This document shows, piece after piece, positions 33,100-45,200 of a stretch of 64,000 bases of DNA (the stretch's first letter is position 1; each line of letters begins with the position of its first letter). This stretch comes from Sarocladium kiliense. Taxonomy: Eukaryota > Ascomycota > Sordariomycetes > Hypocreales > Sarocladiaceae. Under the pieces are notes generated by a model that was given only the letters and a program-made list of their open reading frames with translations, was not told the DNA's origin and did no database searches. Where the stretch lies: assembly GCA_030734395.1 (NCBI GenBank), contig JAUZTG010000008.1, positions 406,229 through 470,228 on the forward strand. The letters run 5' to 3'. Position numbers and translations under genes: made by a program.

Positions 33100-35557
33100 A
33101 TGAGCCACATCCAGCAGAAGTTCCTCCAGTATCAGCGTCGCGCCGCCGACCAGAAGTCCGCAGACAGACGAGACAAACCGCGTCGTCAATCCAGCTGTCC
33201 TGTCTGTAAGGCTGAGGTGCCCTCGGATCTGGAAGGCTTTCGTCGCCATGTCTTTGATAACCGCAACCGACATCATGCCCTTGGCGATGAGGCTGACATT
33301 GAGGATGCCTTCAATAAAATGTCCTTGAGCAGGCAACAGTGAGTCTACGTCCTGCTTCCTTGCCACCTCTTCAGCCCTTTTTTTCCGCCTGGACTTCGCA
33401 CCTCACATCCCACCCTTCGTTCGCACAGCCCCGACTACAAAGCTTTAAGCCAATCTGCACCGACAGCACTTCGATCTTCCGCTGGTAGACTTGCTAATCA
33501 TGATCAGTGTTGAAGAGCCTCAGGCTAGTGGCCGAACACGTAACAAGCGAGCGTCCGACGCGATTTTGAATGAAGACGATCGCAGCGACTCGGACGCGGA
33601 CGGGGCAGGGACGAGCCCTGATCCTCCGGATTCGAGCCAGCCCGGCAGCAAGAAGCGCGCTTCTCCCACCACGTCCGTGAGACAGCAACGCGGGTCACCA
33701 CGTTCAACGTTAACGGATCGAAGTCGTGCCCGCCTAAATCCGCCTTCCAGTAGGCCGTCAAGATCGAGCAGGAACAAAGCAGCTGGCAGGATGCTATGGG
33801 ATCCCAGCCAAGAGCAGCCCAAGAACGCAGGCTTCAAGTCGCAGGTTTCCAGCAAGCCAGGGACCGACCCTCAGAAAGACACTCGTCACCCTCCTCCGCC
33901 AAGGACAACGGACCTGAACCCTGCCTACAATGACCCGGAGTACATGATACGGCAGCCACTGACCCGTCCCATCTCACAGGAGCAGATTGTACAAGAGGTG
34001 AAGTCAATCTATTCAGGATTGGTCATGGTTGAAAACAAATGCATAGAGGTCAACAATCTGCAAACTGAAAATAGCGAAGAGAAGTCCGATCTTACGCAAG
34101 AACAGTGGCAAGCACTCATCACGCTGCACCGGACATTGCTTCATGAGCATCACGACTTCTTCCTTGCCTCGCAGCACCCATCCGCAAACTCGGCTCTGAG
34201 AAGGTTGGCTTCTAAGTACTCGATGCCTGCTCGGATGTGGCGTCATGGTATTCACTCCTTTTTGGAACTCCTTCGCCACAATTTGCCTGAGAGTCGCGAC
34301 TACATGTTGACTTTCATTTACCTCGCATACTCAATTATGGCTCTGCTTTACGAGACCGTTCCCGCTTTCGATGAAACCTGGATTGAGTGTCTAGGAGACC
34401 TGAGCCGCTACCGGATGGCCATTGAGGAGGAGGACATTAGGGATCGTGAGATCTGGACCGCCGTATCTCGGAATTGGTACAGCAAAGCCTCAGAGAAATC
34501 ACCGACGACGGGTCGCTTGTATCACCACCTGGCCATCCTTGCACGTCCGAATGCACTGCAGCAGCTGTTCTGCTACTCGAAGTCGCTTTGTGTTGTGATC
34601 CCGTTTCCGAGCGCAAGGGAGAGCATCATCACGCTATTCGACCCTCTTTTCGACACAGAGAATACGCAGAACATCACAGTCGATGCCGCTTTCGTTCGAG
34701 TACAAGGAGTTCTGTTCACGGGTAAAGCTACCAAAGATGAGTTATCCGCTTGGCGCAGTGAATTCTTGGGGCGCTTCGATGGCCACATTGGACGTACAGG
34801 ACGGCGCTGGCTTGAGTCTGGCTACTTTACTGGTATTAGTCTAGCTTGTTCCCTCTTAGGTTTCGGCGAGGAGAAGAACGTCCTTATGCGCGCAATCGGC
34901 CAGCATCCTGAAGAGGCTGATGGTGTCATGGCGGAAGAGAATTCTACAGAGGTGTTGCGGAGAGAGAGCTTCGACGCAGCTCTTTCTTTTGCGGTTGAGG
35001 CCTGGTCCATCGTCATCCAACGCTGGGGAGACGTTAACACCTTGACATGCCACCACACTATGCTCGTCTTCCTCCTGCATATGTCGCGCTTTCCGGCTGC
35101 TATGAGCCATATTGAGAAGAAACTGCCCTGGAAACTGATCTCAATTATGCTGAACTATCTTTTGGACACGACAGATTACCGTCCCAAGCTGGAGGATCCG
35201 GATGGAGAGAACGCTTTCGCAGCCCCTAAGAACGACTCTCACCGGCCTCTACCCGATGACTATGCCCTTCGTGGCTTGATATACGCAGAGGACTATCTCC
35301 CAAAGAGCATGTTCCCGATTGGGTTTGATGAGGATGAGAAGTACATTGAGATGAGCAGCATGGCGGAGGATAGAGTGAAGAGGATCCTTTGGATTGGGTG
35401 CAGAATCGCACGGTCAAGGACGTGGCTGACCTGGGACGCGGGGAACAATGAGTTTGGAACGGCGCTGGAGTATGATGTTGCGGTTGAAGAAGGCCTGGCT
35501 CCGATGGCAGTGCCAGGACGTCGATCGCCTGGGGAAGTGGCGGGCGATCAATCATGA
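33100..35557 (+). CDS. Est1/Ebs1-type protein with N-terminal zinc finger
   Basis: Two exons, 33100-33338 and 33508-35557, 762 residues. A C2H2-like finger (Cys 33, Cys 36, His 50, His 58 or 59) is followed by a basic, Ser/Pro-rich disordered stretch and then the Est1-type DNA/RNA-binding region: RPISQEQIVQEVKSIYSGLVMVENKCIEV, LTQEQWQALITLHRTLLHEHHDFFLASQHPSA, ALRRLASKYSMPARMWRHGIHSFLELLRH and ASEKSPTTGRLYHHLAILARPNALQQLFCY. Est1, Ebs1 and SMG5-7 share this 14-3-3-like/TPR fold and act in telomerase recruitment or nonsense-mediated decay. The fused finger recurs, as I recall, in filamentous-fungal members. The 169-nt intron is the longest in the window; splicing is needed because the first exon otherwise ends at a TGA directly after the finger. 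Confidence 0.86.
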
Positions 35558-38500
35558 ATAACCAGGTTTTCACTGTGATTTCCTTCCTCTGTCTTCGTTC
35601 GAGGTATTTCCTCGGCCCGGGCCCTCACCAAGGGCGCCAATTACTGGTCCAGGTGGACGGTCAAAGGCCGCAGCCAAGCTTCCTGTAACTGGTCTACGGA
35701 CTCTTTCACAGGTGATGGTCTCTCTGTTCACAGGGACAGCTGTCTGCGGTCCAACACGTCTTCCATTTACTCACGGACAACACGGACAAACCACGTCACA
35801 GGACGCGGCCATTGTCCCTGGCACTACGTCAGTGCCCGACGCAGCACATACGTTTACAGGTCCAGTTGGGCGGGGTCTACCAAGAAGCCCAAGGTAGTCT
35901 CTGTTCACGCATGACCTTCAAACGCCTCTGGGCGTTCTGCAGATGCCTATACCTCGTTGTCTGGTCTGGAACTTCCAAAGTGATCTACGGCAACCAAAAT
36001 GATTTGCTTCGGAAGGGCAGATGAGACAGGGGCAAGGCAAACTTGCATTTTGACAGCAGTAGTACATGCCAATGTATCTATTGGCGGTGGCTTGCCGTTC
36101 TGGCATGGCAGGGCGATTGTGGGATGTGAGCGGCGGCGTACACCCAGGCGGACAGTTTTCATGCAAAGAGTGCTCAGTTCGCCTCTTTGAGGTTGCACGG
36201 ACGGAACAGGTCTCGGCAAGAATTGCTTGTACTCCCGAGATCATGGAGGCAACGATTTATTTGGTGGACTGGTCTGCTCCCGTACATATGGGGAGGAGTG
36301 CGCATTTGTGACTTCTTCTACGGACTGGGAAGGTCCGCTAAACATGGATAATGACCGTTCACGACGCTTATCCTACACTTTGAGAGGTGGTTTCCTTCTC
36401 ATTGCTTTCCTTATGTTGGGATAGGGGCTTTGAGATGTCTGAACATATTTTATAGCACTCCTTCACAGAAATGGTTGAACAGCACTTTTCTGTGGTGGAA
36501 TGATGGACGGGAATAGGGGAGGGCTGGCTGTATCGAAACAAGATTGCTAGTCTGGAATTAGATACGAGCGAGCTCAGATCTATGCAAACTCAAGATAATG
36601 GCAACTGCCCGAGTCCAGGCTATGCCTTTCTGAAGCGCCGGAACGTGATTTGACTGGATAGACGTGCTCGTGGCGCTGGTTCGCCTTAAGTGATGGAACG
36701 TCAGGAACCTTGTTCAGGGGCAACATGGCGCCTGGTTGCCTTGTCGATAGAGAGTTTTGGCTGGTGAGGCGGAACAAAGTACCAAGCGGATAGGGCGTTG
36801 GAAGGAAATGAATGGATGTCAAGGCATGTGATCGGAAGGGCGGGTTGGATTGGACCAAAGAGAAGTCGGCCAACACGAGGGAGGTCACATCCGATGACGG
36901 TGGTCGGCCAGCGACCTTTGGCCTTGCGGGCGGCTGCGAGACCTATTGTCCAAGGAATTCGCGAAATGGTTGTTTGTTGGCGATTGCTTCTGGCGTTCAG
37001 CCGCATGTGGCTTGCGAAGCGCAGATGATTGATAAGAAGAGGGCTCAATTGTCGGACACTTGGCAATGACTCAGTAGTTGAAGAGGCTCTTCCTTCCTGC
37101 TTACCGAATACCTAGTCGTAACTGTGCTGTTGCACTTTTGGGGGGTTTCCAAGGGAATCTATAAAGCCACCGGATGTCCCCCCCGCGTGGGAGGAAGCGT
37201 GGGAGAGTGGTCAATGCGGTGTTTGGCGCACATATCATCCCGCGGGTGAAACCAGGGCCGGGTTTCTGCACTTTGACTCCGCTTGCTAATGAATCAGGCT
37301 GCGTGTGTGCGTGTGTCAGTGCATTTTTTGCGCCCGCGGCGGTTCTATGCGGGTGATTGAGAAAATGCAGGGCTGGCCTTGTGAGGAAACTTGGAGGGCC
37401 GCTTGCTGTTGTGGAATCCTGGGCTAGAGGTAAGGCGTCCAAGGCGTCCGAGGCGGGGGGCGAGGTTTGGTGGCCAACCCACCTTGACGGGAGGATTGCT
37501 GCAGGTGAGAAGGATCCATTGGGCGGGTATGCAGCCCGGGATGGTTCGAAAGCATGGCTTCGGTGAGAACGTGGTCGCGCATGGTGGAGGTGGGATGCAA
37601 CATCCTTGTGAGTGGTTGGAGTCCGGCGTCGGAGAGCCTGTGATTCGGGCCGCAGGTGATATTGGCTTCTAAGATCATTCATTCTAGGCGTGTGATTGAT
37701 GTCTCGAGGTCATCTATGAGAGGCGAGTTGCCTTGCGGGATGGAATGGTTGCCGCTGTGCTGTACGACCTCGTATTAGAAGCGAAGGGTAGTCTCTGATG
37801 TGTGTATGTGTATACGGCAGAAATTGATTCGCTTTTCAATGTGAGACAGCGATAATCAAAGGGGAAAAGGAGTCGGGAATAACTTCGATCTACTGCCGGT
37901 AGAGCGATAGCGTAGATCGCACGGCAGGGAATTGGGTGTTCGCTTTTTCTTTCTAGAGAGGCAATGTCTTGCATTGGCCTGTGTGTGGTAGTGATGGACC
38001 GTCTGGGGGGGAGCTGACATTGGGACTTTGGTTTGGAATCAAATGGCGGTGGCATGGATTGGGGGCTGGGAATTCGGACGCCTTGTGATGGACGGGATGC
38101 CTGCATGGGGGTGGACGTGAGTTGTCGACGATCGAGAGTGAGATGCAAGAGGTATAGGTTGGCTGAAGCTGGCTGTCTTCGATGGATTTGAATTCATAAA
38201 TGCGCTTCATCTCAATGACGATGACCAACTACTTCTTGCCTGTGGAAGTCATCATTGTGGGCAGGCGCATGACTTGTCGTGATGCTTCGATCCAGTATGC
38301 CGGACAATTCGATGTGGCCTCCTCTTGCTCAGCACTACGAGAACTCACATTCCTGAAGGTTACTATAAGTCCATCCACGTCCAGTCTGATGCTACCTATG
38401 AGAAACGCGACAGCGTTTATCACGATCTGTGAGAGGATGGCGTCTTTTAAGCTTTCGTCCTAGCGCTCCGGATCTCGTCACCGATCAACTCCGCCTCTAA

Positions 38501-38686
38501 GTCTCCGCCATAGGACTGGCCCGTGTCCATCAATTGAGTCGGATGTCATTGCTGCCGGGACATACTTATTAAGAGTCCTCAACCGTCTACGAAAGAGTCG
38601 ACTGAGATGGACAGTGGATGTTCTTACCAACGGCTCAGCTTGACGAGCGCTACAAGACAGACGGATAGCCGAAGACGCGCAAAACT
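35558..38686. other. 3.1 kb gene-poor region
   Basis: No convincing gene. The longest ORF (minus strand, 37101-37682, 193 codons with ATG) is His/Arg/Pro/Ser-rich with no domain, and other ORFs overlap it on the plus strand. The right end should hold the promoter of the BPL_N-domain gene. Confidence 0.5.
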
Positions 38687-39632
38687 ATGAAACCATACGT
38701 TCTGACAACTATCATGGCACTTCTCCTCGCAGACCAGAGTCTGCAGCATCCTCACGACGGGGCGACTCATACCCGCGTGGCCGTCTATCGTGGGCCAGGC
38801 ACATTCGAGGGGACCCCGGAGTCAGCAGCAGAACTCTTCACGAGCGCGTGGAATAATTCCAAGGTCACGTATGTTGGACCGAAAGAGCACGTGAAGATCT
38901 CGAAGGAGACGTTGAAGGACTTTGATGTGTATATCCAACCGGGTGGTGGAGGTACGGAATTGAACCCTGGCCGGTGGACTTCGTTCCTTTCAAGCTGTGA
39001 AGAGGAAACGTACGAGAGGAAGTTTCGATGAGCATTTAACTGACGTGACTAATACAGATCTGGACCCAGCATGGAAGACCATGAAGAAGTTCAAAGAGCC
39101 CATTGTCGATTTCGTGGCTGGCGGTGGTCGCTACCTAGGTTTCTGTCTAGGGGCATACCTCGCAGGAGAAGATCCTGGATTCGAGCTTCTGCCCCCTGGA
39201 GTTGACACAGATCAAGAAGTTACACAGGACGACGCACAAGTTCACGATGAGAAGAACACGATTATTCAGGTAGACTGGACGTTCTCGACGGGTGACAAGA
39301 AGGGGAAGACTGAGAAGAACAGATGGCTTTACTTCCAGGATGGAGCGGCCATTCTGGGCAAGGTAGGGAAACATGGAGATGAGGGGAAGGTTCTGGGGAG
39401 GTATTCGAAGTCCGAGGATGTTGCTGCGTATGTTGCTGGGTACAGAAAGGGAGTTGTTGGTGTTGTTGGGCCGCATCCAGAGGCGACGAAGGACTGGTGT
39501 AAGTATTTCGTCTGGGGGTTCCTGGATGGTGTGCTGACAGAGGCAGATGACGATGAGCATATCAAGAATCCGACCGGCTATGATTTGGACGTTGGGAGGG
39601 ATTTCATCAGGGCTGTGATGGAGTACAAGTGA
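38687..39632 (+). CDS. Secreted BPL_N-domain (class I glutaminase-like) protein
   Basis: Two exons, 38687-38951 and 39058-39632, 279 residues; the 106-nt intron ends in TGACTAATACAG. A signal peptide (MKPYVLTTIMALLLADQSLQ) precedes a domain like the N-terminal part of biotin-protein ligase, itself a class I glutamine amidotransferase-like fold: RVAVYRGPGTFEGTPESA, FDVYIQPGGGG, and a nucleophile-elbow-like RYLGFCLGAYLAG with Cys at about 118. VGPHPEATKDW near the C-terminus supplies the His and Glu usually seen in such triads. There is no ligase domain, so this is not a biotin ligase. Its substrate is unknown; secretion suggests an extracellular or vacuolar role. Family call good, function open. 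Confidence 0.82.
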
Positions 39633-40225
39633 GTGGTGGGTACGCAGTGCCTGAATCATTTATAAGTTCTCAGCCTCAAGCATATTTGAACTACAGGCAA
39701 ATCCTCTGGAAATACAAGTGACGATACCTGGCACTCAAGTGTGGAGTTGCATTCACGCCGTTTGATATGGACCGTGCCTCGTGCCTTCAAGTCGCATAAG
39801 CTTTGCGGACAGAGATGAGGCTCTGCCGCCGCGTCCACCATGTTTCCCAATAGACACACCGTTTTAATTGCCACCAGGTACTAAATTGGAAATCCTGAGC
39901 TGCATCTTAGCGGACGTCACCTCAACGCATCGATGGGTGCTCGCCACCCTTGCAGTGCAGCAATGGACATCTTCACGATGGCTCACCAGGCAGTGACTGC
40001 AAAGATCACACTGTATATTCACCATTGCGATGAACACAGGTCAATGATTTCCGCCAGGTTCCATTCACCATGACTTCCCCACTTGATCTTAGTGAAGGAA
40101 CACTACTCACCGATCATGTCCTGCATTCACCCGAGGCTTATGTGGCTATAAAGGCGTCACTTGATTCCCATCATGTGGGATTCAGACTTCTCATCAGCCA
40201 AGCACCATCCCATCTTTTCCTCAAC
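39633..40225. other. Intergenic and probable leader of MYND gene 1
   Basis: No separate gene. An in-frame ATG at 40070 would extend the following MYND-finger protein by 52 residues, but a TATAAAG at 40147-40153 lies downstream of it, which favours the ATG at 40226. Confidence 0.5.
40147..40153 (+). promoter_or_regulatory. Possible TATA box of MYND gene 1
   Basis: TATAAAG, 79 nt upstream of the ATG at 40226 and downstream of the alternative ATG at 40070. It argues for the shorter protein. Confidence 0.4.
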
Positions 40226-41535
40226 ATGGCTTTCTCATTCGTCACCAGTGGGGTGAAGTTGGATGGCCAAGGCAATGCCATCCTCACCGACTCACCGACT
40301 CCTTCTGGCTCAGCCACCCTCACCGACCGTCAAGCATACGGCCAGCGTCGCTGTGCCTGTTGCTCTCTCCCTGGATGCAACCTCTGGTGCTCTGGATGTG
40401 ACATTCAGGACGTTGGAAAGATCAGAACCTTCTACTGCAGCCGTGAATGTCAAGTGAAGCACCGTCCTGACCACAAAGCGAACTGCACCGCACGTCTTCA
40501 CCTCGCTCGTGCGGCTTCCATTTGTTTCGAGCTGTTCGTGGCTTTTGAGAAGGCTACACACATCAAAACTACGGAGAAGGTAGCGGAGAAGAATGGAGTC
40601 GTCACCATCGGACGAGAAGATGGAGATATGCGCCCGTGGAGTGGTGGCTCTCTATTCCTCCAGTATCCCGAGGAAGTCCTGCCATCCGGCACACCTGCAG
40701 AGTTAATGGCCAGTATTCTGTTGGATCAGACTTGTGGTGAGGTCTTTACGACTGCTAGACCCTTGCTCTCCCGCTTCATCCAACACAAGTCCCCTTCTGC
40801 TCCCCTAAGCTCCTAACTAACACCACCACAGCTTTCTGCAAGTCCATAGAAGTAGCGGCCGCACCGCCGAAGAACATGGCCAAGATCCTGTATTGCTACA
40901 GTATGCCAAGCATGCAGGGCGATGTGGATGTGAGAGTCCACTCGGTTCTCAAGCTCGGCGTCGGAGGTTCGGGAGAGTATGTTCTAGACTTGAGCGGTGG
41001 TCAGTTCGGCTGGACGGACATTCTTTACGACTGGAGCACCTTTTCTGAACATCGCATCCAGAAGACCTTCGTCGAGATCCAGCCCCTGCTCGCTATGAAC
41101 CGAGATCTCCTCAGCCAATTCGGCATCTACCCGCTGAACAGTATCGACGGCGCGCAACTTGTGCTTCGCCGCGCAGTCATGAATCGCTTCATGGCGGAAG
41201 TACAGACACTACTGGACTGGTACTTCGATCCAATGGGCTTCGATGGTGTCCGCGCCTTGCAGAATCTCATCAGAAGCAAGGACTTCCAGGCGGGGAAGAG
41301 CAAGTTCTTGAAGCGCGCGATCGACTACCCTCGCGAGCAGGTAAAGGGACTGATGGACATCGGCAAAATGTACATGTCAAAGGACTGTGAGCCCCGTGTG
41401 GCACTTTCGGCTGAGGAGGCGGCGAAGTACGTGAAGGTGTGGTTCGAGGCTGGTGATGAGCGAGTGAAGAAGCGGAATGTGAAGGATTTGATGGCTCTGT
41501 GGCGCAAGCGAATGGATGCTGCGGGAAGACCTTGA
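40226..41535 (+). CDS. Divergent MYND-type zinc-finger protein (copy 1)
   Basis: Two exons, 40226-40736 and 40832-41535, 404 residues (456 if the in-frame ATG at 40070 is used). The intron has a CTAACTAAC branch site. The N-terminal third holds an expanded MYND-like finger: C43/C46, C55-x2-C58, C71-x3-C75, H83-x3-C87, with a longer loop than usual before the YCS..CQ segment. MYND fingers bind proline-rich peptides and recruit partners in transcription or signalling. The rest is a unique helical domain without catalytic motifs (no SET domain). It resembles the product at 48050-49391 in finger layout and in several C-terminal blocks, so the two look like diverged paralogues on either side of an ABC transporter. 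Function unknown. Confidence 0.8.
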
Positions 41536-42238
41536 GGAATGACGCTTTGGACGTGTTGTGTTTGTTCGTTTTCTTGCAGTGCGAAAGGGTGAAGTAGTTC
41601 CGCAGCATTGGCAGCCAACAAACCAATGCAAGTGAGATGACGAGCAGATGGGTAAGGCCAAGACAATCGCTTTTGGTTCATAGTCAATCTACTACTACCT
41701 TCAATTTGCCGACGACGCTCAGCTTTGCCAACTGTTGGTTCTGTGTTGGTTGGACTGGTCTGCAATTGCTGCGTCGTAGGCTTGACATAGATGAACCATT
41801 GCTCGTATTACATGAGTGGCGGTCAACAGCAGGGAAGTGGTCCGAATGAGCATATTGCTATGATCCTAACCGTTAAACTGAAAGCCACTGCGAGTATGAC
41901 ACTCGCATCGCATCGGACAGGGCCAAAAATTCCTAGCAGCCAGTCGGAGACTTGATCAGTGAGTGAGTGAATGAATGCTACGCTCTGTTGGGTGTAGCTG
42001 CTGAACACGAGCAGACGACACCCAGATATGGCAATCATCAACATGCTGCAGATGGGGTCACCGCTTGGCGCACAGGGTTCTATTGTGTCAACACTTCACA
42101 GCCACTTCGTTGATTGTGGACTTACGACGGCGCAGTTGCAGACACGATGCGAGTTTACGCTGAAAGACTGCATCTTCACTCAATCGTGAACTGCTTGTTT
42201 CTGTTTTCACAAAAGGAGATCGCACCCAATTGACCTCG
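41536..42238. other. Intergenic, no gene seen
   Basis: Spacer between MYND gene 1 and the ABC transporter. An upstream exon encoding more of the transporter N-terminus could lie here, but no convincing one was found. Confidence 0.5.
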
Positions 42239-45200
42239 ATGGATTACTTGGGCGACACCAGGTTGCGTGATGCTACGATTGAGCTGGCGTCAAGCGTGCT
42301 TAGCACTGGCTTCATCTTGCTGTCTCTGTTACGGACGTGGCAGCTGCGCAAAGAGAAGAGGAAGATTGTTCCAGGCCATCGCGGCTACCCGAAGCTGGTA
42401 GGTTGTCCGTGGATTTCCACTTGTCGCGGACTGGCAAAAGGACTTACAGCATACAGGCAATTGCAGCTTTGCTTCTAGTGGCGCAATCATTGAGCTTGAT
42501 GGTAGATATACCACGAGAGAGGTCCCGCTCGGACTATCGCCTGGTGTCCTCGATCACAACTTTCACAGCAACTCTATCTATTGTGCCACTTACGTACATG
42601 GAACACATGCGCTCTACCCGACCAGCTGATCTCATAGTCGTTTTCTTGCTTGCATCTCTGGCGTGCGATGGGGCTGTTGCTGCTGCTTCGATATCATCTA
42701 AGCCTTCTGGGCTCTTGTTTGGTGCGAAAGCTGGCTTGAAGCTTCTTCTCGTCGCAGCGGAAAGTCGAGGAAAGGCTTCCGTGCTCGCGACTCCATATGC
42801 CAACCAGTCACCAGAGCAGCTGGGAGGCATCCTGAATAGGACGTTCTTCTGGTGGATCAACCCGTTACTAGCCTTGGGAAACAGAATGATATTGACTGGG
42901 GATGCTCTTCCTCCAATCGACGATGAGCTTCGCTCGAAGCGTCTTCGTTGCCAGGCTCTTCGAGCATGGGACCAAAGGACCAGACCAGAATGCAAGACTT
43001 CACTACCACGAGCTCTCGTCAGGAGCATTCTATCCCACTTTCTCGGGCCGATCGTCCCTCGTCTTTGCCTGATCTTCTTTCGGTATGCACAGCCAGTCCT
43101 CATCGGCTCTGCGATTCGCGTACTTGCCGGACAATCTAGGAGGCCTGCGTACATGTTAGTCGTTGAGGCAGCTGCTGTGTACATGGGTCTGGCCGTGTGT
43201 TTCCCGTCCCGTTCGACCATTCGACTTGAACCAGTACTGACCTCTGCTAGATCTCAAAAGCGGTCTATCACCACCGGCTGAACAGGCTGAGTCTCATGAT
43301 CAAGGGTGCAGTCATTGGACTCATAAACAATGCCGCCCTTCACCAGCAGTCAAGCAGCTATGATGATGGAAGAGCAGTTACATTGATGAGCACAGATACG
43401 GACGGCGTTACGCAGTCCGCCAACATGTTCCATGAAGCTTGGGCGCACGTCTTCGAGGTTGCGATTGGCATGGTCATGCTGGCTCGGCAAGTCGGTTGGG
43501 TTTCCCCGCTCCCTCTCGTACTGATCCTCTGTAAGTCTCCTTCAGCTTGCCTTGTCCTTTCCCTTTGGTGCAGAGTTGACTGTTGTACCTTCGTTGAGTT
43601 TGCTCAAGAATGAGTCGTTACCTGGCAAAGAACCTGCAAAGCAAGCAGAAAGACTGGAATGAAGCCACTCAGAAGCGGATTGCTTTGACAACCTCGGCGC
43701 TGTCTTCTGTCAAAGGCATGAAGATGCTTGGCTTCACTCGAGACACGGACACCCTGATTCAGGGACTGCGAGCACAGGAACTCGAGATGGCCAAGAAAGT
43801 ACGTTGGATGATGGTTGCGTACAATGCAAGCGGTATGTATGCCCTCCTATAGACAAAGCGTCATGTTCTCCTACTAACTGCGCCAGCAAATGCCCTGGGC
43901 ATATTCTCTCCAATTCTCACGTTGGTTCTTTTTGTCATTATGGCCCGTCTAAATGGATCCTCTCTTGACACGGAAACGGCATTCACAACTACGGCACTGC
44001 TTGGGTTGGTGACCCATCCAGCCAACATGATCATGACGATTGTGCCCCAGGCAATTGGCTCTCTGGCCGCTTATGGGAGGATCCAAGACTACCTACTACA
44101 GCCTCCTCGCTCGGATCAAAGACTCCTGTCGCGGTTCAAGGCAAGAGATGATGAGTCTTCTGAAGATGCACCAGCCGTCTCATTCCAAGGCGTGACCGTT
44201 CAACCTTCGTCATCCACAAGCCCAATACTGAAAGATGCCGATCTCAGTATAAGTAAAGGCTCAACGATACTGTGTGCAGGACCGGTCGGAATTGGGAAGA
44301 CAACGCTCGTCAAATGCATCCTGGGCGAGATCGCTGCCACTACTGGCACTGTCTCGGTGTCTTCGAAACAAATCGCATACTGCGAACAGTCACCTTGGTT
44401 ACCAAGCGGGACTCTCAGAGACGCAGTCTGCGGTTTCCAAAGGAAGACTGAGTCTGCTTGGTACAAGAAAGTCATCCAGCTTTGCTGTCTTGATGAGGAC
44501 ATTATGGCTTTGCCCCATGGAGACGAGACTCTCATCGGTAGTCGAGGGTTGAACCTCTCTGGAGGCCAAAGACAGCGCGTGGTATGTTGCATTCTCCTCG
44601 CCCACATCCAAGCTGCTGAAACTGGTTCACGATGATGATTGCTAATAACTCTTTCAGGCACTCGCGCGTGCTGTCTACGCCCGATGCGAGATTGTCCTTC
44701 TCGACGACAGCCTGTCTGCGTTGGATGGGAAGACTGAAAGCCAAATTGTGGCCAATCTTCTCGGCCCTTCAGGACACTTCAAGAAGATGGGAACAACAGT
44801 TCTGCTTACTGCAAACTCAGGTAAAACAGTTTTCCCATTTGTGACAAGTCTTCAAATCACAAGACGTGGCTGACAACTTTTAGGCACACACTTTGACATC
44901 GCCGACTCGTTGCTTTTTCTCAAGGATGGACATGTCACGTATGAAAAGTCATCGGATATCCAGAGTGTAGATATCATGCACATTGGCAAGACTTATCTCG
45001 ACGATACACCACGTAACTCGACCGACACCGGCCTTCTAGCGAAGAACACACTTCAGAATCAGAATCTCAAAGTCGCCGAGGCCATGTCTGATCTGAGCAG
45101 GATGACCGGAGACTTCTCACTTTACAGTATGTCCGAATGCGAATGCTTTGACTTAATAATATCTCTACTAACTCAAGTGTGTCAAAGGGTACTATCTGAA

